Origin: Carettochelys insculpta
Taxonomy: Eukaryota; Chordata; Testudines; Carettochelyidae
DNA: 64,000 nt
Assembly: GCF_033958435.1 (NCBI RefSeq)
Contig: NC_134161.1
Location: forward strand, 3,162,001-3,226,000
Reading direction: 5' to 3'
The notes beneath the pieces were generated by a model. The model did no database searches. It was not told the DNA's origin and saw only the letters and a program-made list of their open reading frames with translations. Shown in pieces: positions 9,621 through 20,600 of this stretch. How positions within the stretch are numbered: the first letter of the stretch is position 1; each line of letters begins with the position of its first letter. The position numbers and the translations under genes were made by a program.

Positions 9621-10295
9621 TCAGCCACCCAATTTTGCATGCAGGTCCAAAACTTTACCAGTGCCCCCAAAAGCCAGGTGCTTTGAGCTCCAACAGCCTG
9701 ATTTATACCAGGTCTGCTGATACACCTATAACAATCTTGGTCTGTTTTTTTTTTTTTTTAAATACAAGTTTGCTTGATGACAAAAGCAGACCAAGATTTT
9801 TTCCAAAGCAGCTCATGACTTTGGGTGAATCTATTTTTGCCATGTCCACAATGAGGCATCTTAAAGGCTGTGGTCCTCATAGGGCAGGAGTGGAGAGCAT
9901 GCTGAAAATCAAGCCTTCCTGAGGTCTCTGTCTTAGGCCTCCTAAGCTGTGTCTACACGTGAGCGCCCATTTGAACGGGCAAAAATCGAAGTTCGGCGTT
10001 CAAAAAAGTGGCCTTCGAAAGAGACCCACCGCTGCCATTTTTCAGATCGGCGTTCCAATCTGCTCTTTCAAAGTGCCATTGAGGTCCTTCGAAAGAGAGC
10101 GTCCAGACGGCTCCAAGCCCTCTTTTGAAAGAAGGGAGGCAGAAAACGCCACAGACGGGGTCCCATGGCCGACAAGCCCTTCCAGGGCCGCAGCCAGCCG
10201 CCTCCTTTAAAGGGCCCCTCCCTCCGCCCTCCCCTCCACATGAGCCGAGTGCTGCCCAGCCTGTCCCAGCCTGGCAGAGCCCACTCGTGCCCACC

Positions 10296-11681
10296 ATGGA
10301 GGCCCAGCGACAGCTCCTGCAGGAGGACACCTTCATCATGGACGCCCTGCTGGCAGTGCTGTGCACCCTGGCTGCAGTTGCACCCAAGCTCATTGGGTGC
10401 CTGTGCGGTCCCCCTGGGGCCACGGGGTGCCCCCCTGGGTGACCCGATGCCTCTGGACCCACCCCAGCAGCACCGACTGGTGGGAGCACGTGGTGCTGGG
10501 GGAGTGGGCAAAGAAAGGTGGCTGCAGAACTTCCACATGTCGAGGCCGACCTTCAAGGAGATCTGCCACTGACTCGCCCCCGTACTCCGGCACCACGACA
10601 CCTGCATGCAGCCAGCCCTCACCCTGGAGAAATGGTTCGCGATCGCCCTTTGGAAGCTGGCCACCCTGGACTCCTATCGCTCCGTGGGACAGCAGTTCGG
10701 TGTGGGCAAGACCACCGTCGGGTCTGTACTTATGGAGGTAAGGTGAGGTTGGGTGGGTGGGGCGGGGGGGGGCAAGGGGAGCCCTCCCCTGCAAGGGGCC
10801 GGATGGGGCAGAGGCTGGATGGGAGGGGGCGGGGGCTGCACGGGCCAGGGGCCGGACGGGAGCGGGGGCAGAATGGGCCCGAGGTGGGCGGCAACGGCCA
10901 CCACACCCGCACTAGAGCACGTGTTCCCCTTCCCCCTTTGCAGGTCGTCAGCGCCATCAACGCGATGCTGCTCCATAGGGTCGTCCACCTGGGGGATGTG
11001 GACAACACCATTGCCGGCTTCCAGGACCTGGGCTTTCCGAACTGCGTCGACTCTTTGGACGGCACACACATCCCCATCCACGCCCCGCCACACAGCGCCG
11101 GCCAGTACGTGAACAGGAAGGGCCACCATTCAGTGGTGCTCCAGGCCCTGGTGGACGTGAGGGGCCGGTTCACTGACCTCTACACGGGCTGGGCTGGCTG
11201 TACCCACGATGCCCGGGTCTTCCAGAACTCCGGCCTCTGCCGCCGCATGGGGGCCGGCACCTTCGTTCCCCAGCGGGAGATCCCCGTGGCGGAGGACGTC
11301 ACCATGCCACTCTGCATGGTGGCAGACATGGCATACCCCCTGCAGCCGTGGCTCATGAGGCCCTACACGGGACATCTCGACCCCACCCAGGAGGCGTTCA
11401 ATGAGCGCCTCAACCATGCCCACTATGTGGTGCAGCGGGCGGTGGAGGTGCCTCCTCACGTGGCTGGAGGTCGGGGTCCCCAACGTGCCCCAGGTGGTGG
11501 GTGCCTGTTGCGTCCTCCACAACATCGTGGAGGGAAAGGAGGAAGCTTATGTCCCTGGGGGGGCCCTCCGACTGACGCTGTCTATGAGCAGCCGGGCGCC
11601 GCCTCCATCCACCAGCCCCACCGGGATGGCCACCGTATCCGGGAGGCCCTCAGGCAGGCCTTTGCCCAAGGCCACCTCTGA
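10296..11681 (+). pseudogene. Harbinger transposase (HARBI1-like), inactivated
   Basis: The family cuts and pastes the transposon with a DDE nuclease. The start is placed at 10,296, where CCACCATGG gives a strong initiation context. Exon 1 contains WLQNFHMSRPTFKEIC and, further on, ALWKLATLDSYRSVGQQFG (a helix-turn-helix-like region). It ends at a donor, GAG|GTAAGG, at 10,737. A 206-bp intron ends in CCCCCTTTGCAG at 10,943. Exon 2 holds SLDGTHIPIHAP (first Asp), GWAGCTHDARVF and VADMAYPLQPWLMRPY (second Asp), then VVQRAV, LHNIVEGKEE and the end REALRQAFAQGHL. Damage includes frame changes between 10,296 and about 10,515, TGA at 10,570-10,572, Gln (codon 11,433-11,435) where the catalytic Glu is expected, loss of the following FG-LK block with a frameshift near 11,440, and a second shift in the G run near 11,560. 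Confidence 0.85.
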
Positions 11682-11803
11682 CCCACATGCACGCCCACAT
11701 CCCATGCACATCCGTCACCCACCAGCCCTGCCACCCCCACCCCCACCAGCACTGCACCCACACATCCACCACCCACCAAGGAGCACAGCATGGAGTGGTG
11801 AAT

Positions 11804-11809
11804 AATAAA
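11804..11809 (+). terminator. Poly(A) signal AATAAA of the transposase gene
   Basis: AATAAA lies 123 bp after the transposase stop at 11,681, on the coding strand and inside the transposon. It fits a normal 3' untranslated region length for a Harbinger gene. Confidence 0.6.
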
Positions 11810-12039
11810 GAAATGTTTAAATAACTGGGTGTTGGTAAATATGTATGGGGGGGACCTAACTTGGAGGGGGGAACCTAACTCGGAGGGGAGGTGGGGGGAA
11901 CCTAACTCGGAGGAGGCCCAGGCACTCATTCCGGGGCAAGGGTGGTGGAATGGGGGTCCCCGGCAGGGGGAAGGGTGCCAGTAGCACTGGCAAATATTGC
12001 CGGCAGGTGGGCCTGGTGGGAACAGAGGGGCTGGGCTCA

Positions 12040-13465
12040 GTGGGTGTGGAGGGGGCAGTCTCGGTGGGGGTAGAGGGGGCAGGTTTGGTGAGGGCGGAGA
12101 GGGCAGGCTTGGTGGGGGCGGAGGGGGAAGGGCCAGCAGAGGGAGACACCGGGGGGGCCAGGAGGTGGGCCACAGTGGCCAATGCCCTCAATGGCATGCA
12201 GCAGCCTATCCCAGGCAGCCCTCTGCCACTCCATGTCGGCCCAGGAGAGCTGGAGGTGCACCTCAGCCTGGAGCAGGCTGGCTGGGTCTTCCTCGGCCCG
12301 GTGGGGGGACCTCCGGCCGTGGCCCCGACAGCGCGCTGCCTGGAGTGGCATCTGGACACCTCCGACGGAGGCAGGCAGGCTTTCCAGGATGAGGGATGGC
12401 GCGGGTCTCTCCTGGCCCACGGATGGTGTGAAGAGGAGATCATGTCAGTAATGTGCCCTGGATGGAGGGGACCCGGCTGTGGCCTACCCGCACAAGCCCA
12501 CCCCATGGGGCCCCTGCCCCACCCAAGGGACACTGACACCCCCCCCAAGAAGCACTGACTGCCCCACCCCGCAGAACCAGGCCTCCCAGCCTGGGTGTGA
12601 TTCCAGGGGTCTCTCTTGCAGGTGGCCCTTCCCGGCCTGCGGTGTGTGGGCCCTGGGCACCGTCCAGCACCGACCGGCCGCTACCCCTGTGCGGCTTACA
12701 GCACTGTCTGCTGGCAGCAGGTGCTGGGCGTCACCGGTGCGCCAACGCAGGGTGCCGCATCCCATGTGGGGGGCTGGCCTGTGTGCAGCCATGGACCACA
12801 GGTTCTGTGTGCGGGCACCTAGCTGTCGCATTGCCCCCACCCTGTGAAGTAAGTGTGCGCCCCTCCCTGGACGTACCGGAGGGTCGCTCGGCAACGTCCG
12901 GAGATGTCCAGCCCTCGGTCGCCCGGCTGGAGGAGCGGGAGGGAATCACTATGCTCAGCTCCCCCTCCTCACTGGACCAGTCCATGGTCCCTTCACCCTC
13001 CTGGGTCCCCTATCCGGGCTGCTCCTCCTGCTCCTCTGGCTGCAGCTCCTCCCTGGAGGTGTCCAGGAAAGCCACAGCGGGTGAACATTCCTGGGGCCCC
13101 AGGATGCTCCATAGCTCCCTGTGGAAGGGGCATGTTGCTGGACCTGCCCCAGAGTGTCCGGCCTGGTCCCTGGTCCGGGCATATCCCTGGAGCAGCTCTT
13201 TTACCTTGGAGCGTACCTGCTCCGTGGTACGCTCCGGGTGGCCCCTGGTGTGGAGGCCTATTGCCAGGTGGCCAAAGGCTGCGGCATTGCGCCACTTCAC
13301 GCCCATGTGGCGTACCACCTTCTCGTCCTGCCAGAGGTTAAGGTGGTCCCGCAGCTCCCACTCCGTCCAGGAAGGGGAACTTTTTTCTCTCCCACAGGGA
13401 GCCTTGTGGGGGCTCGCAGCGGAGGCTGGCTGCTGGCCTGCGTGCAGGCTGCTCCTAGCACACTG
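12040..13465 (-). pseudogene. Harbinger Myb/SANT-like DNA-binding protein, with an in-frame stop
   Basis: The family's second gene encodes a trihelix (Myb/SANT-like) protein that helps the transposase enter the nucleus and bind the ends. The minus frame is open from 13,465 to 13,012. It shows SSPSWTEWELRDHLNLWQ, VKWRNAAAFGHLAIGLHTRG, EQVRSKVKELLQGYA and TCPFHRELWSILG, with tryptophans spaced as in trihelix domains. TAG at 13,010-13,012 interrupts the frame. The same frame then continues as an acidic linker (MDWSSEEGELSIVIPS) to a good donor, CCG|GTACGT, at 12,877. A likely C-terminal exon (about 12,400-12,150) contains QAEVHLQLSWADMEWQRAAW, a helical segment usual for the family. No convincing first Met was found; an upstream exon starting near 13,585 (GCCATGGCG) is possible. 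Exon borders other than the donor are inference. Confidence 0.72.
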
Positions 13466-13823
13466 TCAGCTTCCTGCCACAGGTTTCCCGCATGTGTGCG
13501 GCTTTAAGGCAGCCAAACGCAGAGACTATAGAGCCCCGCTGCTGCTGGCTGGAGAGGCCCCACGCACCAGCTGATCGACGCCATGGCGGACCTGATTTTC
13601 GAAAGAGCGGACTGTGGAGCGTCTACACGTGTACTCGTTCGATTTATTATTTCGAAAGGAAGCGATCTTCCTGATATGGGATCGGGGTTCGGATTTCGAA
13701 GTCTGTGCCCCATTATTTCGATTTTCTTTTGAAAGACGGGTTTACACGTGTGGACGCTCGTCCCGCTCTTTCGAAAAAGGGCCATTTATTTTGAAGTTTT
13801 TTGCATGTGTAGACACAGCTCTA

Positions 13824-16024
13824 GAGTAAAGGCAGCAAGCAAGCTACTGTTACATCTCTGCTGCTTTGATATTTTGGATTCATATCTCCTTGAAGGGAGA
13901 TATGATGACTAAGCCATACTTTTCTCTAAGCAAAGACTCTGTAGCCACCCTCCAGCAATAGAAACTGTGATTTATTGAAAACTGTGTTAAGATTGTGATC
14001 TATCGTTTTAAATTCTCGTGGTTTTCCTTGTCCTTTTTGCAGGATAAGGGGCTCAGTCGGAAGTCGTGGGATCAGCCTCTGTCTGCAGCCAGCCAAACTA
14101 ATGCAAGGTGGAGTTGTGCCACTTTGGTTTTTTGGGAACTGTTTTGTCTCTCTGCTTTTCTTTCTCGTGTGTATTTATCATTAGTTTTTCCTGTTATGTA
14201 CAATGCATAAACACAGTGCCGATGGGTAACAAAATACTCTTGCTGGAAAGTTGGGATGCAGTACTCCTCTGTTTTTAGCATTCAAAATAATGATATAAAG
14301 AATCCAGAAAGAGAGAAAGCAGGATGCTCCTCAAAAACAGGCTGTCTGGCTGTAGACTAACTCTGGTCACATAAACTTCTCTGCAAGGACCTCTTGCCTT
14401 CCAGTAAGACAAGGAAAACCTCTGACAATGTAAAGTGACAGATTACCATTTTAATACAGTTTCAATGCATCACAGAAAATAGCAAGTTCAATTTAAGAAA
14501 AGAAAGAAAACAAATTGAGGTGCTATTCTGGGAAACCACAAAGTATAAAGTTTCTCAAGTGAAAGCTGTACCAAGGCAGTATAAAGGAAGAAGTCTGAGT
14601 ACGATAGACATGCTGGAGAAACATAAGCCCAGTTAAGTTTGCTGGGAATTCCTGTCCCCATCCCATTCAACATGAATAATCTGTGTGGGTTTGTACACCA
14701 AGCAGCCGACACTGGACACTTGGGAAAGTAGATTCTGATCTGCGGTAGCTGGCTGGCAGTGTGCTGAGAATATTGACTGGCCGTCTCTTGTCTCATCCTG
14801 AGTTTGGAAGGGACCATTTTTGTTCTGTGATCATACAGCAGCTGCCACAGTGGGGACCCACTCCATGACTAGGGCTACAAAAACACAGATGATAAAGATG
14901 GATCATTAGGCTGTTCCAGTCTGGTAATTAGGTTTCGAGGAAGTAAGTGGCTGGAAATGACATACAAAGCAGATTGATGCAAGCAGTTCTGCCCTTAGCA
15001 GAGAAGGCTGGCTTCCCTGACGGAGTGGAAGTCACGTTAGTCAGCTGTCTGAGTACTCAGCGTTGCACAGACAAGGCTCCCCTCTTCCTATCCAGTTCAG
15101 CGCCACTGTTTAATTTACCCTCCCATTTGGTAATGAACGCCTGATGTTTTCTGACAAAGCAAAGCCATCAGGCGAACAAAGACCTGAGCTTCTGGCAGTG
15201 AAGGAGGCATTTCGCTCAGTGGTGTGGACGCGGGGTCCTTTTTCTGGATGGAAAAATCCACCAAACAAGCTATTACACTAAAATGAAACAATGCAAAAGG
15301 TCATGGGCTAATGCTGACATTTAACATCTGCATTGCTGGCAGACCCTCAACTGCTGTGGTCTTCCTCCATGCAAGTGTAGTTCCCAGAGAACTGAGACCT
15401 CATACTAGGGTGAGTGAAGTCCCTGCTCTGCAGCCTCACCAAAGAGCTAGCTAGCCTTCAGCTTGTGGGGTAAAGTACAGGCCTTTCGTCCCTCTGATTG
15501 CAAGTTCAATCCCTAATGCTAGCAACCCAGGTCTGTTGGTGTTACACAAGAAATGCATCTCTTCCTTCTACCTGGCTCAGGAAGAGGGTTTATTTTCGTG
15601 CAGTCTGGGATCTCCCTCCTTCTCCCATCACTTTTTCATTCAACTGTTTTTTGTAGTCTTCTCAGAGCGTATGAACATGAGCGTATTCCAGCCAGGCATA
15701 AGTGAGTGCAACCACAGCACAAGCTTTGCACAAACACTCACATGCCGCCTCTCTTCCTGTCTGGCCAGCTCACATCTATCCTGATGGGTTTCAAACTCAC
15801 CTCTTCCAGTCTAGGGTCCAACCAGCTTTGCAAATGCACCTCTGTCGTGACCGGCAACACCTGCTGCCTATCCCATGCCAAACAACACTTCTAAGGGCAA
15901 TAGCAGGGCACGCTGCAGGCAGATCCTGGGTCAGACTGACGGTCGGGTGCCCTAGATCCAGGCATGCAGTGCAGTTGGGTGCCTGGCAATGTCCTCTAGT
16001 GGGAGGTTGGCCATGGATGCTGAC
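13824..16024. other. Anonymous noncoding stretch
   Basis: No gene is supported and no repeat was recognised apart from the tRNA-like piece at 15,455-15,515. Confidence 0.4.
15455..15515 (+). repeat. Degenerate tRNA-like SINE head
   Basis: AGCTTGTGGGGTAAAGTAC resembles an A-box region, and GATTGCAAGTTCAATCCC resembles a B box (GGTTCGANTCC type) at about the expected spacing. It does not fold as a functional tRNA by eye. Confidence 0.35.
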
Positions 16025-16152
16025 CAGACTTCCCTCTAATTTTTCTTTTCATCCCTGTGCAGAATAAATTTTGTTACATGCACCAAGACGTGTTGATGTG
16101 CACCACCAACAGAAACGTGGCTTCCCAGACACTCAGCTGACGGGGAGCACTG
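16025..16152 (+). mobile_element. hAT-type miniature element, opposite orientation to the copy at 7,985
   Basis: The left end is CAGACTTCCCTCTAATTTTT and the right end the complement of CAGTGCTCCCCGTCAGCTGAG, matching the two ends of the 7,985-8,170 copy in reverse. The interior block AGAATAAATTTTGTTACATG is shared. The flanking duplication is poor (only TGAC is shared). Confidence 0.65.
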
Positions 16153-16479
16153 GTTTTGACACCCTAAGCACAGCCTCCTTTTAGCTCCAGCCCTTTTCCC
16201 CCTCCTGATCTATCTTTACTAATCCTTTGCTAATAGGCAGAGACCTGATCCTTTCTTCCTCCTCTTTACAACCCCACAGGATGCAGGTAACACCAGGGGA
16301 GTTACTCCTGTACTGCAGCGGGGAATGGGGGGTGGGGGGGCGGGGCAATGGAGCTGACAAGTAGGGAAGGGTCAAAGTGTTGGGGGGGTGAATTCTGAGG
16401 CTGTATTGATGAGCCATTTTCTTTCTCCCCACCTCTACCTGTCAGTTGGCTTCCATCACACCATTGCATTGCTGCTGCT

Positions 16480-16920
16480 GTCCCCAGGTGGCTCACGCAA
16501 CTTGCTGGCACCCTGCAGCCACGCAGGGAATCCAGAGTGCGCGCAGTGACGGCACGAGTGTGAAAAAGGGGCCAGGTTTTCAGGCCGACAGACAAGAAAC
16601 ATCTCCACTCTTGGTGGAGAACAGGCGCTCCTCCTTGCCGCTTAGGATGCAAACCGCATCGCACGCAGAGGCGCGCAGCTGCAGGGATGCACTCAGGAAT
16701 TGCCCTGCTGGGCAACAGCGTGCCGGTTTTTCAAATCAAGCATAATTTTCAGAATTACAGCCTGCACTGCCCACGCACGGGGAGATTTTCTTCGGGGAGC
16801 GCAAATTTGATTCCGAGGTTACCATTAAATCACATTAGCACAGCACGGCCCTGTCCAGAGCTGTTCCAGGGAAGGAACGTCTCGAGGCCTGGCCTCAGTG
16901 GAGCTGAGCGTGAGGAGTCG
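16480..16920. other. CpG-enriched noncoding patch
   Basis: CpG is denser here than in the surrounding sequence (for example GTGCGCGCAGTGACGGCACG, GCGCGCAGC, CACGCACGG), without recognisable repeat or reading frame. It could be a small regulatory or promoter-like patch, or a young unrecognised insertion. Confidence 0.25.
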
Positions 16921-16944
16921 CCATGTTACTCGGAAACTTCACAG

Positions 16945-17095
16945 ACAACAAGCAGTCCTGCAGCACTTTAAGGGGAACAAATGTATTTATTATTTCTGAA
17001 ATTCTGAAGAAGTGGGTCTTCCCCACAAAAGCTACTGACCTAATTAACAAATTTGTTCCTCTTTAAGGTGATACAGGACAGTTTGTTTTTCTCAG
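16945..17095 (-). mobile_element. Foldback SINE, second copy
   Basis: The left arm, AGTCCTGCAGCACTTTAAGG then GGAACAAAT, is the inverted copy of the right arm, ATTTGTTCCTCTTTAAGGTG then ATACAGGAC. They are separated by the GAAGAAGTGGGTCTTCCCCA loop region. The plan matches the 5,720-5,915 element, but the arms are more diverged and no head or target duplication is clear. Confidence 0.6.
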
Positions 17096-18025
17096 AGTGA
17101 GGGTGAGGGATACCACAGTGTCATCGGACACACGACTGAGTCAGAGAGACATGGAGGGAGGGATTAGGCAGGTCGGGAAGGAGGGCTCCTCATGTTTTCC
17201 TGAAAGCTGCTGCGTTTTGCATTTCCAGGCATCTCTTTATTAATCTGGGTAGCTTCAATGTTTATGCAAGAAAAGAGCTCTTGGGGGTGAATGGAGCCAG
17301 GCGGAGGGTGCAGTACTTGTTCTGGATCTGGTGCGTCTCTGCCATTCCAGTTCCCACCTCTGCCAATCGAGCTTGTTCCTGCCCTGTGTCCCAAATCCTG
17401 ATCTCCACCCCCAAGTCCTTCCCCTCCAAACCAGCCTGTACACTTCCATCTTGACTTGCAGTACCCCCCACCTTCTCAGTCTTGACATGAGGTCTGTGGA
17501 AGGCCCTTGCTACCATGCCAGACTTGGTAGACACTGAATTTTGCCAGTGGAACTCCAGCTGGCCATCCCAATTCCATACTCTGCACAGGCATCTACGTAT
17601 AACCAACTAAGACGTGATGGGATGATTTTACCAACTGGAAAAAACAGAAGAAGAGGCATGAGTCCCATCAAACTCATTCCACTTGTGCCTGACTTCAGAG
17701 CACAGTTCTCGTGCTTTGCACAGCCTAGCCCCACCCAGGAGCAAGGCTTATTGTTAAAGTGGGTGGGGTCGGGCTTTCCCCACTCCAGCAGTCGCTAGGG
17801 CAGTGTTTGCAATCATGGCTGAGTGCTTTCAGCTGTGGCTCTGTCCCCGTGACAGCTGCAGCCAAAGAAGGCTGGGTGAGGTGCTAAGTTATATAAGGGA
17901 ATGAGGGGGAAGCGTAAAGGAAGGCTTGGTCAGGAGAGGTGCTGGGGAGTTTGAAGGTCTCTTCAAAGTGACCTGCTGTTTCGGAATCCACCCTGTTCCC
18001 CTAAGTCCAGCTCTGGTAAGTCCTA
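17096..18025. other. Anonymous noncoding stretch
   Basis: No gene or classifiable repeat was seen. Overlapping open frames of up to 114 codons around 17,160-17,800 lack domains. Confidence 0.4.
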
Positions 18026-18625
18026 CAGTGTGGTTTTCCAAACTGGGGGATGTGCATGAAGAATTTGGGGTGGGGGGGTAAGGTGACTCAGCCCCCCTCC
18101 CACTGTTATTCCTCACCTAAAGAAAAAGCCACCCTTTACTTCCAGCTCTTGGCCCCTGCCATTTTATGTGGGCAACCTGGTGCAGCCACTATGAAAAGTA
18201 GGCAGGTGGTGAACACCCACAGGATGGGAGCTGCTTCTTGCAAAGGGGAGTGAGTGTGGGTTGGGGAGGAGGAGAAAGATAAGGTTACATTGAGGTTGGG
18301 GGTGTCTGGCTTGTGGGAGGGGGATAGCATGAGTGGGTGGGGCTGGGAGTGCCTGGCTTTTTGGGGGGGGGAGGTTGCAGGACTCTTGGGGCTCAGGCAG
18401 CTGGCCAGCTGGGGTTGCACCGGGTACTTGCAAGGGGCCAAGTATAATGACTTGTGCTCATTTTTAATTTTCAAATAACATTTATGAGGGTTTTGTGCTT
18501 TTTTAAATTACCAATTAGCTGTTTGTTAAAGGGGGGTTAAATGATGGTAAAGAGGAGGCTGGGGGCATGAGGGTTTCTCAAAAAACAAAAGGTGGGGTAT
18601 AATACTGAAAAGTTTGGGTACCATG
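18026..18625. mobile_element. Probable G-rich hAT-type nonautonomous element
   Basis: The left end, CAGTGTGGTTTTCCAAACTG, and the reverse complement of the right end, CATGGTACCCAAACTTTTC, resemble the CAGTGGTTCCCAAACT termini of common amniote hAT derivatives. The interior is strongly G-rich on the plus strand (18,250-18,400). No clean 8-bp duplication was found. Confidence 0.45.
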
Positions 18626-19009
18626 GTCCAAGACAGTCTGCTTTTCGTGGTAGCCTCTGTGCTCTGCTCCCTCCCTGCTAAGCAGGTGTGAATTAAAAGT
18701 AGACTGGAGGGTAAGGCTGCAGATCTGGGGCCTGTGGCTGCGCAAAGCAGGGCGGTAAGACTAGAGGGTGCTGCCAGGGAAAGCTGGGGTCTGCGTTGAT
18801 TCTGCTGCAGTGGGGCTGGGTGATGGAAGCCCCTTTTGGAAGGTGAAGTGCCTTAGCCTTGTGAGTTCTTGGCTTCTCATTGGCTGCCTTTGAGAAGGAT
18901 CCTATTGAGTTTTACTCCTTTGGTGCCTCAGCAGGCTGCAATGGCCATGGTCCCTATGAAAACACCCATTAAATGTAACTTGCTCTTGCTTGTAAACTTT
19001 TCCTGAACT
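18626..19009. other. Anonymous noncoding stretch
   Basis: No gene or repeat was recognised. Confidence 0.4.
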
Positions 19010-19200
19010 TTGGTAGGGCTGCTACATTTGAACTTTGAAAAAGAGGGCACCCTTGAGGGAGGTATCAGTATCTACCAACTCCTGTTATGTTAGTGTACTT
19101 ATAACACATTCATGCAACATAAGCTGGTAGATACTGATACAAATACTCTCCCCCCAGGGGTGTCCTCTTTCCTGAGCCATCAAATATGGTCCTCCAAAAC
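19010..19200. mobile_element. Long inverted-repeat miniature element
   Basis: The left arm (about 19,010-19,090) and right arm (about 19,116-19,200) are inverted copies over some 80 bp. They share AGAGGGCACCC/GGGTGTCCTCTTT, GTATCAGTATCTACCA/TGGTAGATACTGATAC and TGTTATGTT/AACATAAGC. The loop is about 25 bp. The family and target duplication were not determined. Confidence 0.7.
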
Positions 19201-20319
19201 TGAGTACAAAGTAATTGCTTCTTGCTGGAGTGAGCCTACCAGCTAGAGAGACCTGTTCACTGAGCTCTGCTCTTGCACCTGCTGGGAGAGGAAGTTGCTG
19301 GCTGCCTAGTAAAGAAGGTTGGGTTTTGAACTAGCCAGTGGACATAGAACTGTGCACACTCATTGTGGCTCTGCCTTACTCCTGAGCCTGCTGAACTGTG
19401 GTGGGAGGAAAGGGAGAGCTGGTCCTGCTAAGTGCTGACAGGATGTTGCTGTCAACACTATGTTCCACCTTGATGAGCCTTCACAGAAAGTTATTTAATG
19501 ATTAGTTAATTAATGAGTGGAGCTTGATTGATGGATCATGTGGTGGTCTCAGCAGGGTGAGCCTGACCCTGGGATATTTCTGCTGTTTCTTAAATGCATC
19601 CCCTCCTTGGTCTGAAGCACTCTGTGTTCTGCCAATTTGCATGCATTTAATGTAGCTCCTTTTTAATAGGCTGTAATGTTAGAGGAAAAGGCAAAAGCAC
19701 AGCAGCTGTAACTTAAAAGGCAGCCCCATTACTGCAAGCCTTATAATTAGGGTAAGAGGGAAACTTGCTCTGCCATATGTTAAACCTCTTTTGAGGTTAA
19801 TAACTCTGTCAGATTTGGCAATTTAAAAAAATCTTCTTGAAGAAAGATGCCAAGGCACATCAATGAGGCTTCCCAAACCAGGCGCTGGGGACAGCCTTGC
19901 TCCGGCATCTAAGGTATGACTGGTTTTGGGAAGTCCTGGCACAAAGCTTGTCCCCATCCTGCTCCTTCCTCATTCTTGTCCTCACCCCCTCCTTGAGCCT
20001 TGTCTCTGCTTTCCTCAACTCTTTTGAACTCCCCAGCCCTTCAAAGGGGGGGACTATGGCTTCATTTTAGAGGGCCTAGGCAACATGCCAGCGCATGCAC
20101 TTTGCTTCACTGTTTCAGTGCCAGGCAGGTTGCACAGTAAAAAAAGAGAGGCAGCTGATGTCACTGGGTCCGAAGTCCTCAATTAACCCTCACTGGTTCA
20201 ATGAAGACGAAACTCATGTACAGCACTTTCCTCTGATTGCTGCCCCTGCAGCTTGTGCTGTTTGCTTCCCATGACTTTACATTACCAACTGTTGGTGTCC
20301 TGTCAGAAGATGAGCTCAA
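19201..20319. other. Anonymous noncoding stretch
   Basis: No gene is supported. The segment 19,485-19,530 is AT-rich with repeated TTAATTAAT/GATTAGTTAA cores. Confidence 0.4.
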
Positions 20320-20600
20320 GAAAGTGTAGTTTAATGGCTAGGGATGGGCACTGGGTGAGGGGAGTGTGGTGTAGACAGACTGCAGCAGCAGGCTAGGGGC
20401 TGGGTTCCTGGTTCTCTTCCCAGCTTGGGCGGAGGGGTTTGAACTCTGAGCTGGTGGTTAGGACTCAGAAGCAGGTTCTCAGCTCTTGTTGTGGACTGCC
20501 CAATTTGGGGCAGATGGATTCAGTTTTCTACACTTGTTCTAATTCATGGAATGGGGCCAGTAAAATACTTCAGAGGTGTTGAGTCTTCTGCTTCTGAAGT
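20320..20600 (+). mobile_element. tRNA-headed/MIR-like SINE remnant
   Basis: The phrases GGGGCTGGGTTCCTGGTTCT, CTCTTCCCAGCTTGGG and GAGCTGGTGGTTAGGACTC resemble the head of an amniote CORE-SINE with a duplicated A/B-box area. It is decayed and its edges are approximate. Confidence 0.45.

Larger units (their letters stand above)
9945..13820 (+). mobile_element. PIF/Harbinger DNA transposon, apparently full length (3,876 bp)
   Basis: The ends are inverted repeats AGCTGTGTCTACACGTG (9,945-9,961) and the complement of CATGTGTAGACACAGCT (13,804-13,820), 16 of 17 matching. They are flanked by CTA on both sides (9,942-9,944 and 13,821-13,823), a 3-bp duplication typical of Harbinger. The element is much richer in GC and CpG than its surroundings. 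It carries a transposase gene on + and a Myb/SANT-like gene on -, facing each other, which is the two-gene plan known for this superfamily. Subterminal regions carry repeated TTCGAAAGAG and TTCGAA motifs, and the TACACGTG core recurs internally at about 13,625 and 13,743. Both genes are disrupted, so the copy is judged inactive. Confidence 0.88.

Noticed and set aside
9722..9800. Inverted repeat around the T run as a terminator or small-RNA hairpin
   Set aside because: Arms are only about 12 bp, and a T run in vertebrate intergenic DNA is common.
11950..12558. Open frame of 202 codons on the plus strand, Gly/Val/Glu rich
   Set aside because: It overlaps the probable C-terminal exon of the Myb-like gene on the other strand; low-complexity composition follows the repeated GGTGGGGGTGGAGGGGGC-type DNA.
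12597..13574. Open frame of 325 codons on the plus strand
   Set aside because: It lies antisense to the Myb-like gene of the Harbinger element, in GC-rich sequence where stops are rare, and shows no domain.
15455..15515. Possible functional tRNA gene
   Set aside because: Box-like motifs are present but the acceptor stem and anticodon arm do not pair by eye; treated as a SINE head fossil.
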